Part shown: in pieces, positions 43,791 to 52,349 of the stretch | Layout of the letters: the number at the start of each line of letters is the position of its first letter | How positions within the stretch are numbered: position 1 is the first letter of the stretch | NCBI RefSeq assembly: GCF_014397245.1 | Contig: NZ_JACLHY010000022.1 | Span: 1 to 64,000 of the forward strand | Reading direction: 5' to 3' | DNA: 64,000 nucleotides | Source: Arenibacter arenosicollis | Lineage (GTDB): Bacteria; Bacteroidota; Bacteroidia; Flavobacteriales; Flavobacteriaceae | Translations under genes and position numbers: made by a program | Notes under the pieces: model-generated | The model's database searches: none | What the model saw: only the letters and a program-made list of their open reading frames with translations | What the model was told of the DNA's origin: nothing

Positions 43791-43959
43791 ATGAAAAACT
43801 CAACAAAGATTAAATTTGCAATTGCGTTTGTTCTTTGGGTTATTGGTACAGTATTGGTATACAAAAAAAGGCAGCGTAAATTCTCCGATTATTATAACCG
43901 GCGTTGTATTAGTAATTGGTTTGGTTTCCCAAATTCGTAAGAAAGTAAGCAAGGAGTGA
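43791..43959 (+). pseudogene. Tiny two-helix membrane protein gene with a one-base frameshift
   Basis: ATG 43791 opens MKNSTKIKFAIAFVLWVIGT and a first helix. After the 7-A run (43863-43869) the frame should shift by one: the +1 frame continues GSVNSPIIITGVVLVIGLVS and ends IRKKVSKE at TGA 43957-43959, a natural second helix and basic tail. In the printed frame the protein instead runs into RRCISNWFGF and stops at a TAA near 43938. This points to one extra A in the homopolymer, either genuine or a sequencing error. Confidence 0.6.
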
Positions 43960-44231
43960 AATAGAATTTCAATTGTAATATACTGCCAAATTTAGTTGTA
44001 TCACTTCACGAAAAACCAAGGCTAAATAGGCAATAACCTGCCGTTGAAAATGCTATTCACAAACAATGCAAATACAAAAAAATTATTGTAACTTAACTAT
44101 TCAATATCTCCCTCTCATTTTTAAGACCAAGATTAACGCTTGGAACAGAATTATGATTCACAATCATAATCTAATACTGTACCTTATGAGTATCAAAAAC
44201 ATTGAGTATTATAATTTAATACCTAGGGAAT

Positions 44232-45913
44232 ATGAAACGTTCAAAAACAATATGGGTTATTGCAAGTGTTTTAGTGCTTGTTTTTTTTGTCGGTTGTAAA
44301 AACAATAAACCGGACCCAAAATTAGCCTCTTTAGATCTTTTGAGAGGTGAACTGCAATTATGTGGAAATGGACAATTTGGCAACGTCAACTTTTCCGAAG
44401 CCTGCAGTTACGAAACAAGGGAAACCTTTAATCTGGCCATTTCCCTGCTCCATTCCTTTGAATATACTGAGGCAGAAAAGGCCTTTGTTCAGGTATTGGA
44501 TAAAGATCCAGATTGTGCCATGGCCTATTGGGGTGTAGCAATGAGTATTTACCACGGTTTATGGGCACCTCCTGAAAAATTCGTCTTGAAAAAGGGGGAA
44601 AACTTCTTACAGTAGCTGAAAAATTGCCCAAATCAAAAAAAGCAGAACAATATATTGAAGCCATAGGTGCTTTTTATAAGGACTGGGAAACAGTAGATAA
44701 CCAAACCAGAAAGTTAGCTTATGCTCAAAAAATGAAAGAGATGTATGAAGAAAATAGAGAGGAAACCGAAGTAGCTGTTTTCTATGCCTTGGCTCTTAGT
44801 GCATCGGCTGTAGAGTCGGACAAAACGTATTCCAAACAACGGGAAGCTGGAAAAATATTGGAAGATTTGTTCAAAAAAGAGCCCAACCATCCGGGCATTG
44901 CCCATTATATAATTCATTCATACGATTATCCGGAATTGGCCCACTTAGGTCTTAGCACCGCTAGACGTTATGCCAGTATTGCTCCAAATTCTGCGCACGC
45001 ACAGCATATGCCGTCGCACATTTTTACACGCTTAGGACTTTGGGAAGAATCCATTAATACCAATATCAATTCAGCAGCTTCAGCTGTTTGTTATGCAGAA
45101 AGCATAGAACCCGGAGCTCATTGGGACGAGGAAGTACATGCAATGGAATATCTGGTTTATGCTTATTTGCAAACAGGAAACAATACACTTGCCAAGGAAC
45201 AGTACACTTATCTTAAATCGTTTAAAAAAATATTTCCTCCGAATTTTAAAATTGCATATACAGCAGCATCCATTCCTACACGATTAGCTGTTGAAAACAA
45301 AGATTGGGAAGAAGCAGCAGCTTTAGAGCTGCCTCAAATTGCGGAGATGGAATGGCAAAAATTCCCTTGGCAAAAAGCCCTATTACATTTTGCAAAGGCA
45401 TTGGGGAATATACATACCGATAATCTATCAGCCGCTCAGGACGAACTTGATTTGCTGCGTTCTCTTGAAAAGGAGCTAATAACATTGAACGATCCTTATA
45501 AAGCTAACCAAGTAGCCATCCAAATTAAATCAATAGAGGCATGGCTTCAACTGAAAAAAGGGAATAGTGTAGAAGCTCTATCCTTGATGAATACCGCCGC
45601 AGAAATGGAAAGCCTTACCTCCAAACATCCGGTAACGCCAGGAGAAATTTTACCCGCAGATGAACTTTTGGCAGACATGCTCCTAACACTAAACAAACCT
45701 GTCGAGGCCTTAGCCGCCTATGAGTTAAATCTAGAACGGCGCCCTAACAGATTCAACGGAATCTATGGAGCAGCAATTGCATCAAAACTGGCGGGCAATA
45801 AAGAAAAAGCAACAGCCTTTTTTAAAGCATTGATAGAACTAACAGAGAACGCAGATAGCGATAGACAAGAAATAAAAGAGGCCAAAACATTCCTTGAAAA
45901 GAATATCATTTAA
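44232..45913 (+). pseudogene. TPR-repeat lipoprotein gene with a one-base frameshift
   Basis: The first part (44232 onward) gives a lipoprotein signal (VFFVGCKNN, C22) and the start of a TPR protein (TFNLAISLLHSFEYTEAEKAF, CAMAYWGVAMSIYHGLW). At the G5 run 44594-44598 the frame is lost and it stops at 44615. The rest, in the frame two bases on, continues as KLLTVAEKLPKSKKAEQYIEAI and runs to 45913 with NHPGIAHYIIHSYDYPELA, HAQHMPSHIFTRLG and several TPR helices. One added G restores a protein of about 560 aa. It is followed directly by the SCO gene. Confidence 0.8.
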
Positions 45914-45914
45914 A

Positions 45915-46550
45915 ATGAACAGGCTCTATTACATGCTCATAGGCTCCCTTATTTGGTGCTTGTTGTCTTGTAATGAGACGACAAAAAAAGAATTACCCGT
46001 CTATAATCCTTCCGACTTTAATCCAGAATTAGTAGATATCAGTTTACAAAAGACTGCTAAAGATCATACTGTTGCCAATTTTGAATTGATAAATCAAAAT
46101 GGAAAAAGTATAACGCAAGAAGACTACAAAGACAAAATATATATCGTCGATTTCTTTTTTACAAATTGCCCAAGTATTTGTCCTGTAATGACCAACAATA
46201 TGGTTGAACTTCAAAATAAATTTCTAAACAACGACGAAGTAATGTTTTTATCATTGTCCGTAACACCTACCATTGATAGCATTCCTGTCCTGCGAAAATA
46301 CGCAACCGACAAAGGCGTAATAGATTCTAAATGGAATATAACAACTGGAAATAAAAAACATATTTATGAATTGGCAAGGAAAAGTTTTTTTGCCGTTGTT
46401 GAGCAAGGTGATGGTGGACTGCAAGATTTTATTCATACCCCCAACTTTATATTGGTTGATAAGAAAAAACAAATACGAGGAATTTATGATGGGACAAATA
46501 GTGAAGAAATTGAGCGATTAATAAAGGATATTAACGTTTTAGCAAACTGA
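45915..46550 (+). CDS. SCO1/SenC-family copper protein, lipoprotein
   Basis: 211 aa from ATG 45915, one base after the TPR reading frame ends. The lipoprotein signal ends at LLSC. The thioredoxin-like fold has the copper motif CPSICP (C-x3-C) in FFTNCPSICPVMTNNM and the distal His in DFIHTPNFIL. SCO proteins deliver copper to the CuA centre of cytochrome oxidases and may act as thiol reductases. Pairing with a TPR lipoprotein is noted; the target is unknown (oxidase, or NosZ, which also has a CuA site). Confidence 0.92.
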   Translation: MNRLYYMLIGSLIWCLLSCNETTKKELPVYNPSDFNPELVDISLQKTAKDHTVANFELINQNGKSITQEDYKDKIYIVDFFFTNCPSICPVMTNNMVELQNKFLNNDEVMFLSLSVTPTIDSIPVLRKYATDKGVIDSKWNITTGNKKHIYELARKSFFAVVEQGDGGLQDFIHTPNFILVDKKKQIRGIYDGTNSEEIERLIKDINVLAN

Positions 46551-46824
46551 TAAAAATAAATCTTGGATAAGACACTTAATAATTATAAAGGGATTCCAAT
46601 CGGGCCTATACAAAAAAGACGACTAATCAGTTTTTAATACCAGCCTCCCTTTGGCATACTAGTATTATATTAAGAAACTTACTGCTAGTAAAAAATTGGC
46701 CATTTTGGAAAGTGCATATTGCTTTCACCAAAAACATTTCCCGAACCTAATTTTCCAGTGATTCTTCTGTAAATTTCCAAACTTTTCGTATACTAGTTTA
46801 ACCGAATAATCCATTAAATCCTGC

Positions 46825-47313
46825 ATGAAAAACAAGATTGAAATAAAACTGGCCCAAACCACGACCCAATACCTTGAGGCAAAAGAGTTGATTTTGGAAT
46901 ATGTAGCCTGGTTGGGAATTGACCTCTCCTTTCAAAACTTTGATCAAGAAATGAAAGGCTTACCGGAAATGTACAACCCTAAGGACGGTGGGTTATTTAT
47001 AGCTTATATAAACGAGGAGGCCGTTGGCATCGCCGGTCTCCGCAGATTCAACGCGGAGGATTGTGAGGTTAAAAGAATGTATGTAAAACCCAACGGTAGA
47101 GGCTTGGGTATAGGGCAACTGTTATTGAAACAATGTCTAGATACCGCAAGGAAACTACAATACAAAAGTGTAAAATTGGACACGGCCGACTTTATGAAAT
47201 CGGCCATAAAATTGTATACGGACCATGGTTTTGTAGAAATTTCTGCTTATCGCCATAATCCCCACGAATCGGCCAAGTATTTTGAATTGGATTTGACCAA
47301 GAACCTAAATTAA
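46825..47313 (+). CDS. GNAT-family N-acetyltransferase
   Basis: 162 aa with the acetyl-CoA binding pattern VKRMYVKPNGRGLGIGQLLLKQCLDTAR (motif A, R-G-x-G-x-G type), followed by LDTADFMKSAIKLYTDHGFVE (motif B). Substrate unknown. It is an isolated gene. Confidence 0.9.
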   Translation: MKNKIEIKLAQTTTQYLEAKELILEYVAWLGIDLSFQNFDQEMKGLPEMYNPKDGGLFIAYINEEAVGIAGLRRFNAEDCEVKRMYVKPNGRGLGIGQLLLKQCLDTARKLQYKSVKLDTADFMKSAIKLYTDHGFVEISAYRHNPHESAKYFELDLTKNLN

Positions 47314-47389
47314 ACAGTAAGGGAGACCAAGATTTTGCTTAAGTCTGGATATCTTTACGTTAGTAGAAGGATTCAATAAAAGGTAATCC

Positions 47390-47403
47390 ATGAATCGATT
47401 CAT
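47390..47403. promoter_or_regulatory. Palindrome ATGAATCGATTCAT upstream of the CDF-like gene
   Basis: A perfect 14-bp inverted repeat 48 bp before the start of the CDF-like transporter. It could be a regulator site, possibly metal-responsive given the gene; no regulator is adjacent. Confidence 0.35.
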
Positions 47404-47451
47404 AAGAATCCGCAAACCTACAGCCCCATCTAGCTGTATTAAACATAGCAC

Positions 47452-48099
47452 ATGGAAAATATAATCACTACCACAGATAATATCCGTCTTTATAAAATTG
47501 CTCTGGGATTCGCCCTGTTCACCATAATCTACAATATTGCGGAGGGTCTAATCTCCACCTACCTGGGTTTCGAGGACGAAAGTCTGGCGCTGTTCGGTTT
47601 TGGTGCGGATAGTTTTATAGAGGTCATCTCCGGTATTGGAATAGCACATATGATTATTCGGATTCAAAAAAGACCTGATAGTAATAAGGATCCCTTTGAA
47701 CGTACCGCTTTGAGGATTACAGGATTTGCCTTTTATGGTTTGGTCGTGGCCTTGGTATTTACAAGCCTGTATAACATATGGAGTGGTCATAAACCAATCA
47801 CCACCTTTTGGGGCGTCGTCATTTCTATCGTCTCCATTGCCATTATGTGGATGCTTGTACTGGGCAAAAGAAACGTGGGTAAAAAACTGGATTCGGAACC
47901 TATTCTCTCCGATGCCAATTGTACAATGGTCTGTGTGTATATGTCCATTATCCTTTTGATCAGCAGTGGCATCTATGAACTTTGGAACATTCCCTATATA
48001 GACAGTGTTGGAACACTGGGGCTTTCATATTTTGCATTTAAGGAAGGGAAAGAATGTTTTGAAAAGGCCAATAGCGATAAATATTGCGGCTGCCATTGA
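47452..48099 (+). CDS. CDF-like cation transporter membrane domain protein
   Basis: 215 aa with five to six helices. AEGLISTYLGF and ALFGFGADSFIEVISG resemble helices 2 and 5 of cation diffusion facilitators, where Asp/His residues coordinate zinc. The usual C-terminal cytoplasmic metal domain is missing; instead the protein ends CFEKANSDKYCGCH, a Cys/His tail that could bind metal. Probably a heavy-metal exporter relative; the substrate is unknown. Confidence 0.75.
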   Translation: MENIITTTDNIRLYKIALGFALFTIIYNIAEGLISTYLGFEDESLALFGFGADSFIEVISGIGIAHMIIRIQKRPDSNKDPFERTALRITGFAFYGLVVALVFTSLYNIWSGHKPITTFWGVVISIVSIAIMWMLVLGKRNVGKKLDSEPILSDANCTMVCVYMSIILLISSGIYELWNIPYIDSVGTLGLSYFAFKEGKECFEKANSDKYCGCH

Positions 48100-48160
48100 T
48101 TCCCACCTCCTGAAACCAACCTGAGATCATAAGTGAACCCGTAAAAATGATTAATTTAAT

Positions 48161-48190
48161 TTGTATAGTTAGGATTCCTTACTATATTTG
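48161..48190 (+). promoter_or_regulatory. Promoter with MarR-type operator
   Basis: TTG (48161-48163), 19 bp, then TATATTTG (48183-48190) is a textbook Bacteroidetes promoter. The spacer is filled by a 23-bp near-perfect palindrome at 48164-48186 with core GTTAGGATTCCTTAC, a place where a repressor would block polymerase. Related sites precede the next two genes. Confidence 0.7.
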
Positions 48191-48225
48191 TATGGCAATA
48201 GTGCAATAACCTAAATTTAAGAAAA

Positions 48226-48459
48226 ATGAAAAAATCAGTTTTTTATCACGCAGGATGTCCAGTATGCCTAAGTGCAGAACATGAGATCTTAGAACTAGTA
48301 GGAAAAGACAATGTTGAAATTGTACATTTTGGAACCAGCAAATCACGTATTCACGAAGCCGAAAAGGCCGGTGTTAAATCGGTTCCAGCCTTGGTCACCC
48401 CTACTGGAAATGTGCTGCACATTAACTTCGGTGCTTCCATGGCAGATGTAAAGGGTTAA
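48226..48459 (+). CDS. Small thioredoxin-like protein with CPVC
   Basis: 77 aa. It begins MKKSVFYHAGCPVCLSAEHE, a thioredoxin-type start with C-P-V-C, and continues to the cis-Pro region VKSVPALVTPTG. It is shorter than thioredoxin, like a minimal glutaredoxin-like fold, and is likely cytosolic. It is the first gene of a set with a DUF2024 gene and a MarR gene, all preceded by related palindromes. Confidence 0.85.
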   Translation: MKKSVFYHAGCPVCLSAEHEILELVGKDNVEIVHFGTSKSRIHEAEKAGVKSVPALVTPTGNVLHINFGASMADVKG

Positions 48460-48474
48460 AAAAATTTAACCCTT
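48451..48474 (+). terminator. Hairpin after the thioredoxin-like gene
   Basis: AAGGGTTAAA / TTTAACCCTT with a 4-base loop. The stop codon lies within the stem. The T tract is poor, so termination may be partial. Confidence 0.45.
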
Positions 48475-48475
48475 A

Positions 48476-48497
48476 AAGTTAGGATTCCTAATAACTT
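48476..48497. promoter_or_regulatory. Second MarR-type operator before DUF2024
   Basis: AAGTTAGGATTCCTAATAAC matches the operator at 48164-48186 over AGTTAGGATTCCT. It lies 18 bp before the start of the DUF2024 gene. Confidence 0.6.
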
Positions 48498-48514
48498 GTT
48501 TTATAATTTTAATA

Positions 48515-48787
48515 ATGAACGCCATGAAAATATCGGTTTGGGACACTTACGTAGCCCGTGAAGACGGCAAGACCATGCATTTTGATATACTCGTACCCAC
48601 TACTACGGAGGATAAGGACTGTATTTTTAGTTACGGTCGTGAATTTCTATCCAAAAAGCCGTTCCAAACAGCCGAATTATCCTCCAGGGAATGTAAGTTC
48701 TGCCATATGGAACAGGCTGCAGATGCCATAGCGGATACCATCAATAAAAAAGGGTATTATATCATAGAAATGGAAAATTGCGAATAA
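48515..48787 (+). CDS. DUF2024 family protein
   Basis: 90 aa. It reads ISVWDTYVAREDGKTMHFDILVPTTTEDKD and then ECKFCHMEQAADAI, the standard DUF2024 sequence; a Met four codons in (48524) is an alternative start. A Cys pair in CKFC may be redox- or metal-active. The family function is not known. It is co-regulated, by the look of its upstream palindrome, with the thioredoxin-like and MarR genes. Confidence 0.85.
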   Translation: MNAMKISVWDTYVAREDGKTMHFDILVPTTTEDKDCIFSYGREFLSKKPFQTAELSSRECKFCHMEQAADAIADTINKKGYYIIEMENCE

Positions 48788-48790
48788 TTT

Positions 48791-48806
48791 AATTAGGATA
48801 ACTAAC
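48791..48806. promoter_or_regulatory. Third MarR-type operator half/variant
   Basis: AATTAGGATAACTAAC shares TTAGGAT and the ACTAAC arm with the operators at 48164 and 48476. It lies 36 bp before the MarR gene, suggesting autoregulation. Confidence 0.5.
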
Positions 48807-48809
48807 TTT

Positions 48810-48840
48810 GCCTGTCGGGCAAAATCCCGGCAGGCTTTTT
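48810..48840 (+). terminator. Strong hairpin directly before the MarR start codon
   Basis: GCCTGTCGGG / CCCGGCAGGC with a short AT loop is followed by TTTTT, and the MarR ATG is at 48843. As a terminator it ends the DUF2024 transcript; as an attenuator it would also limit expression of the MarR gene. Confidence 0.8.
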
Positions 48841-48842
48841 AT

Positions 48843-49454
48843 ATGAACAAGAGTATTTTTAATCCAGACCATCAGGAGATCGACGTTTCCAGTAAAATTG
48901 TTGCCGGACTTGAACGTATATCCGAAGCATTCAAGGTTTTGCTCTGGGATAAAGCCAAATTATTGGGATTAAGTCCCATCCAGATCCAGATCCTAATTTT
49001 CATCGCCTACCACAAAACCGAATTCTGTAATGTAAGTCACTTGGCCAAAGAATTCAATATTACCAAACCTACTATAAGTGATGCTATTAGGGTGTTGGAC
49101 AAGAAAGGTTTAATTACCAAAAACTACTCCTCCAACGATAGTAGAAGTTATTCCATAGGTTTGTCCCCAGAGGGTAAAAAAATGGTGGAAGAAACATCTG
49201 ATTTCGCAAATCCTTTAAAAACTCAGCTTACAAATATAAATCAGACCGACCTGGGAGGTTTATTCGGCACCCTTAGCAAATTGATATATCAATTAAATAG
49301 AAGCGGAATACTTACGGTGCAAAGGACTTGTTATGGCTGTAAATTCTACCGTAGGGAAGCTGAACAGGATTATTGCAATTTGTTGGACAAGGAATTATTG
49401 AATAGGGATATTAGGTTGGACTGCCCGGAATTTGAAGAAAGGCCTACCCACTAA
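48843..49454 (+). CDS. MarR-family regulator with C-terminal Cys cluster
   Basis: 203 aa. The winged helix (FIAYHKTEFCNVSHLAKEFNITKPTISDAIRVLDKKGLI...SNDSRSYSIGLSPEG) is a clear MarR domain. The C-terminal extension has CYGCKFYRREAEQDYC...LDCPEF, with C163, C166, C178 and C194, a C-x2-C-x11-C-x15-C pattern that could hold an Fe-S cluster or zinc; it is absent from ordinary MarR proteins. Its ATG is 2 bp after a terminator-like hairpin. Likely targets are the two preceding genes and itself. Confidence 0.9.
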   Translation: MNKSIFNPDHQEIDVSSKIVAGLERISEAFKVLLWDKAKLLGLSPIQIQILIFIAYHKTEFCNVSHLAKEFNITKPTISDAIRVLDKKGLITKNYSSNDSRSYSIGLSPEGKKMVEETSDFANPLKTQLTNINQTDLGGLFGTLSKLIYQLNRSGILTVQRTCYGCKFYRREAEQDYCNLLDKELLNRDIRLDCPEFEERPTH

Positions 49455-49612
49455 ATCCTCCACGCCAAACTCCAATAATAATTACATAACGCGGAATCTC
49501 TTCTCCACAACTTTGTGATATTTACTAAGATTTAGGATATTTACGGCTTCCATGTTTTAAGAAAAACTAATAAATCCAAATCTAAGTCACTCTAGGATTT
49601 TAAATAAAATAA

Positions 49613-51988
49613 ATGAAGAACATTTGGCTACTGTGCGGCATATCTCTTTTGTCCATTATCCCTTGTTTTGCGCAGCAAGGAAATACCTCAACATTATCGA
49701 TCAAAGAAATTATGCAGGGTGATAACTTTGTGGGACATCTTCCATCCAACTCCCAGTGGTCCATGGATGGCCAAACCCTATATTTTGATTGGAATCCCAT
49801 ACAAGCACAAAGTGACTCCCTTTACACCTATCATTTAAAATCGGCCAAGACGGTAAAAACTGATTTTGAGACCGAGTACGCCCTACCACGTACTATCGGG
49901 GTCTATAACCAGGATAGATCCCTGAAACTATATGCCAAACGGGGCGATATATTTCTATTAAACCTTAAAAACCAACATATTACCCAGATAACCCAGACCG
50001 AAGAATACGAAACCACCCCCCATTTCACGGACAATGGCACCAAAGTTGCCTTTCAAAAGGATAAAAATCTTTTTACCTGGAATATAGCTAACGGGAGTAC
50101 CGTTCAGCTTACAAAAATTAAGTCTAAAAAAACGGATGACGAAAAAAGTAAAAAAGACCAATGGCTGTACGAAGATCAATTAGGCCTATTTGATGTACTG
50201 CGAGAAAGAAAAACAAAAAAAGACGCAACCGAGGAAATAAACAAACGTTTGGAGGCTAAGGAACCTTTATCTATCGACCCCGGCGACAGATCAATTTACA
50301 ATCAAAGGATTAGCCCCAAAGGAGAATATATCACTTACATAGCCGCAAAATCGCCAGAAACATATAAGGGTACCATTGTTCCCCATTACGTTACCGAATC
50401 GGGCTATACCGAAAATGAAAATACAAGATCGAAGGTGGGCAACGAACCTTACGAATATGAAATGTTCGTATATGACATTGCCAATAGAAAAGCCTATCCA
50501 GTAGTCCTGGACAGCCTGGAAGGTTTGGATTACGTACCTGAATACACCAAGGATTATCCGGATAAGACCTACGAAAATAAAAACAGGCTAGGCTATATTG
50601 ATGGCCCTCTTTGGAGCGAGGACGGAAAATATGCGGTGCTGGACATTAATAGCAACGATTATAAAGACCGATGGATAGTACTTCTAGATCCCAAAAACGG
50701 CATGGTTACTCAATTAAATCGCCAACATGACGAAGCCTGGATAGCCGGACCTGGCATTGGAGGATACGAAGGAGGCGAAATGGGATGGATGCCAGATGGA
50801 AAAAGTATCTGGTTCCAATCCGAAAAAACAGGATATTCACATCTCTATATGATGGATGTAAACACCAAAAAAGTAACGACATTAACTTCGGGTGAATTTG
50901 AAATTTACGACCCACTAATCTCAAAGGATAAAAAGCGTTGGTACTTTACGGCCAACAAAAACCATCCTGGGGACCGCCAGTTTTATAGCATGCCCATTGG
51001 AGGTGGAAAACTACAACAACTGACCCAGATGATAGGGGCCAACGAGGTTACCCTGTCCCCAGATGAGCGTAAAATGGCCATACTGCATTCATACACCAAC
51101 AAGCCCACGGAACTTTACTTACAGGACAATCCAATTTGGGGAAAATCCAAAGCAGAGGCAAAACGTATAACCTTCTCCACTACCAAAAATTTTAAAGAAT
51201 ATCAATGGCGTGACCCTGAAATAATCACGTTCCAGGCCAAAGATGGCGAGGCAGTACACGCTCGGCTATACAAACCCAATTCCGACATAATAAACAAGTC
51301 GGCCGTTATTTTTGTACATGGAGCGGGATATTTGCAAAACGCACATAAATGGTGGAGTACCTATTTTAGAGAGTATATGTTCCACAATCTCTTAGTGGAC
51401 AATGGTTACACCGTATTGGACATTGATTATAGGGGCAGTGCTGGCTATGGTCGGGACTGGAGAACCGGAATATACCGACACATGGGTGGAAAGGACTTGT
51501 CCGACCAAGTGGATGGAGCAGCGTATTTGGTACGGGAATTAGGAATAGACCAAGATAAAATAGGTATCTATGGTGGCTCCTATGGCGGATTTATAACCTT
51601 AATGGGAATGTTTACCACCCCCGACACCTTTAAAGCGGGTGCAGCAATCAGGTCCGTGGGAGACTGGGCAGCATACAGCCACGGATATACGGCACGGATA
51701 TTAAACACTCCGGTCACAGACAGTCTGGCCTACCGAAGAAGTTCCCCAATTTATTTTGCGGACGGATTAAAGGGCGATTTATTGATCCTGCACGGCATGA
51801 TAGATGACAACGTCCATTTTCAGGATATGGTGCGATTATCCCAACGCTTGATCGAATTGGAGAAACACAATTGGGAGATGGCAGTATACCCGGTAGAACG
51901 ACACGGTTTTGTTGAGCCCAGTAGCTGGACAGATGAATACACCCGTATCTTTAAGTTATTCCAACAAAGTTTGCTGAATAAAAACTAA
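49613..51988 (+). CDS. S9-family prolyl oligopeptidase / dipeptidyl peptidase IV-like
   Basis: 791 aa with a signal peptide (about 1-20), a beta-propeller region with repeated WSxDG-type segments (WSMDGQTLYF, WSEDGKYAVL, WMPDGKSIWF) and a C-terminal alpha/beta-hydrolase domain. The triad is S656 (GGSYGGF), D731 (MIDDNVHF) and H764 (RHGF); the spacing is close to that in DPP IV. It cleaves short peptides after proline or related residues in the periplasm. Single-gene unit. Confidence 0.93.
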   Translation: MKNIWLLCGISLLSIIPCFAQQGNTSTLSIKEIMQGDNFVGHLPSNSQWSMDGQTLYFDWNPIQAQSDSLYTYHLKSAKTVKTDFETEYALPRTIGVYNQDRSLKLYAKRGDIFLLNLKNQHITQITQTEEYETTPHFTDNGTKVAFQKDKNLFTWNIANGSTVQLTKIKSKKTDDEKSKKDQWLYEDQLGLFDVLRERKTKKDATEEINKRLEAKEPLSIDPGDRSIYNQRISPKGEYITYIAAKSPETYKGTIVPHYVTESGYTENENTRSKVGNEPYEYEMFVYDIANRKAYPVVLDSLEGLDYVPEYTKDYPDKTYENKNRLGYIDGPLWSEDGKYAVLDINSNDYKDRWIVLLDPKNGMVTQLNRQHDEAWIAGPGIGGYEGGEMGWMPDGKSIWFQSEKTGYSHLYMMDVNTKKVTTLTSGEFEIYDPLISKDKKRWYFTANKNHPGDRQFYSMPIGGGKLQQLTQMIGANEVTLSPDERKMAILHSYTNKPTELYLQDNPIWGKSKAEAKRITFSTTKNFKEYQWRDPEIITFQAKDGEAVHARLYKPNSDIINKSAVIFVHGAGYLQNAHKWWSTYFREYMFHNLLVDNGYTVLDIDYRGSAGYGRDWRTGIYRHMGGKDLSDQVDGAAYLVRELGIDQDKIGIYGGSYGGFITLMGMFTTPDTFKAGAAIRSVGDWAAYSHGYTARILNTPVTDSLAYRRSSPIYFADGLKGDLLILHGMIDDNVHFQDMVRLSQRLIELEKHNWEMAVYPVERHGFVEPSSWTDEYTRIFKLFQQSLLNKN

Positions 51989-52349
51989 GTTGAACCTATG
52001 GCCGTACACCATTACCGGTGGCGCGAATCTCGATGGTAACCTGGACAAATCCATTATTCAATTCCACATACTACAACCCAGTCATTTAGACTTTACCTAA
52101 AATAGATTAAGCATAGAACATCCTCACTTTTTAAGGGTATATTCCTATTTACTAAGGTATTCTACCTCTATTAAAGGTACAAAAAGCATAAAAGGACATA
52201 CGTATTTGAAAAATTAGCCGTTTGCATTATATATTATCTGAATTGAATCATATCTTAACATTTAAATTTAATTTGGACAAGGCTAAGTCCAGTAAGTCTA
52301 CTATGTACTTAGTAATATAGGGCAAGCAACTAGGTGATCTTTAAAAAAT
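51989..52349. other. 361-bp intergenic region
   Basis: No gene or clear terminator is visible. It presumably contains the promoter of the PAS protein. Confidence 0.4.

Noticed and set aside
47314-47450. TATCTTTA near 47350 as a promoter for the CDF-like gene
   Set aside because: The nearest TTG is only 12 bp upstream, too close for the Bacteroidetes promoter pattern.
52270-52330. Inverted-looking GGACAAGGCTAAGTCCAG stretch before the PAS protein as a regulator site
   Set aside because: The symmetry is weak (a short GGAC...GTCC pair) and there is no second occurrence near related genes.
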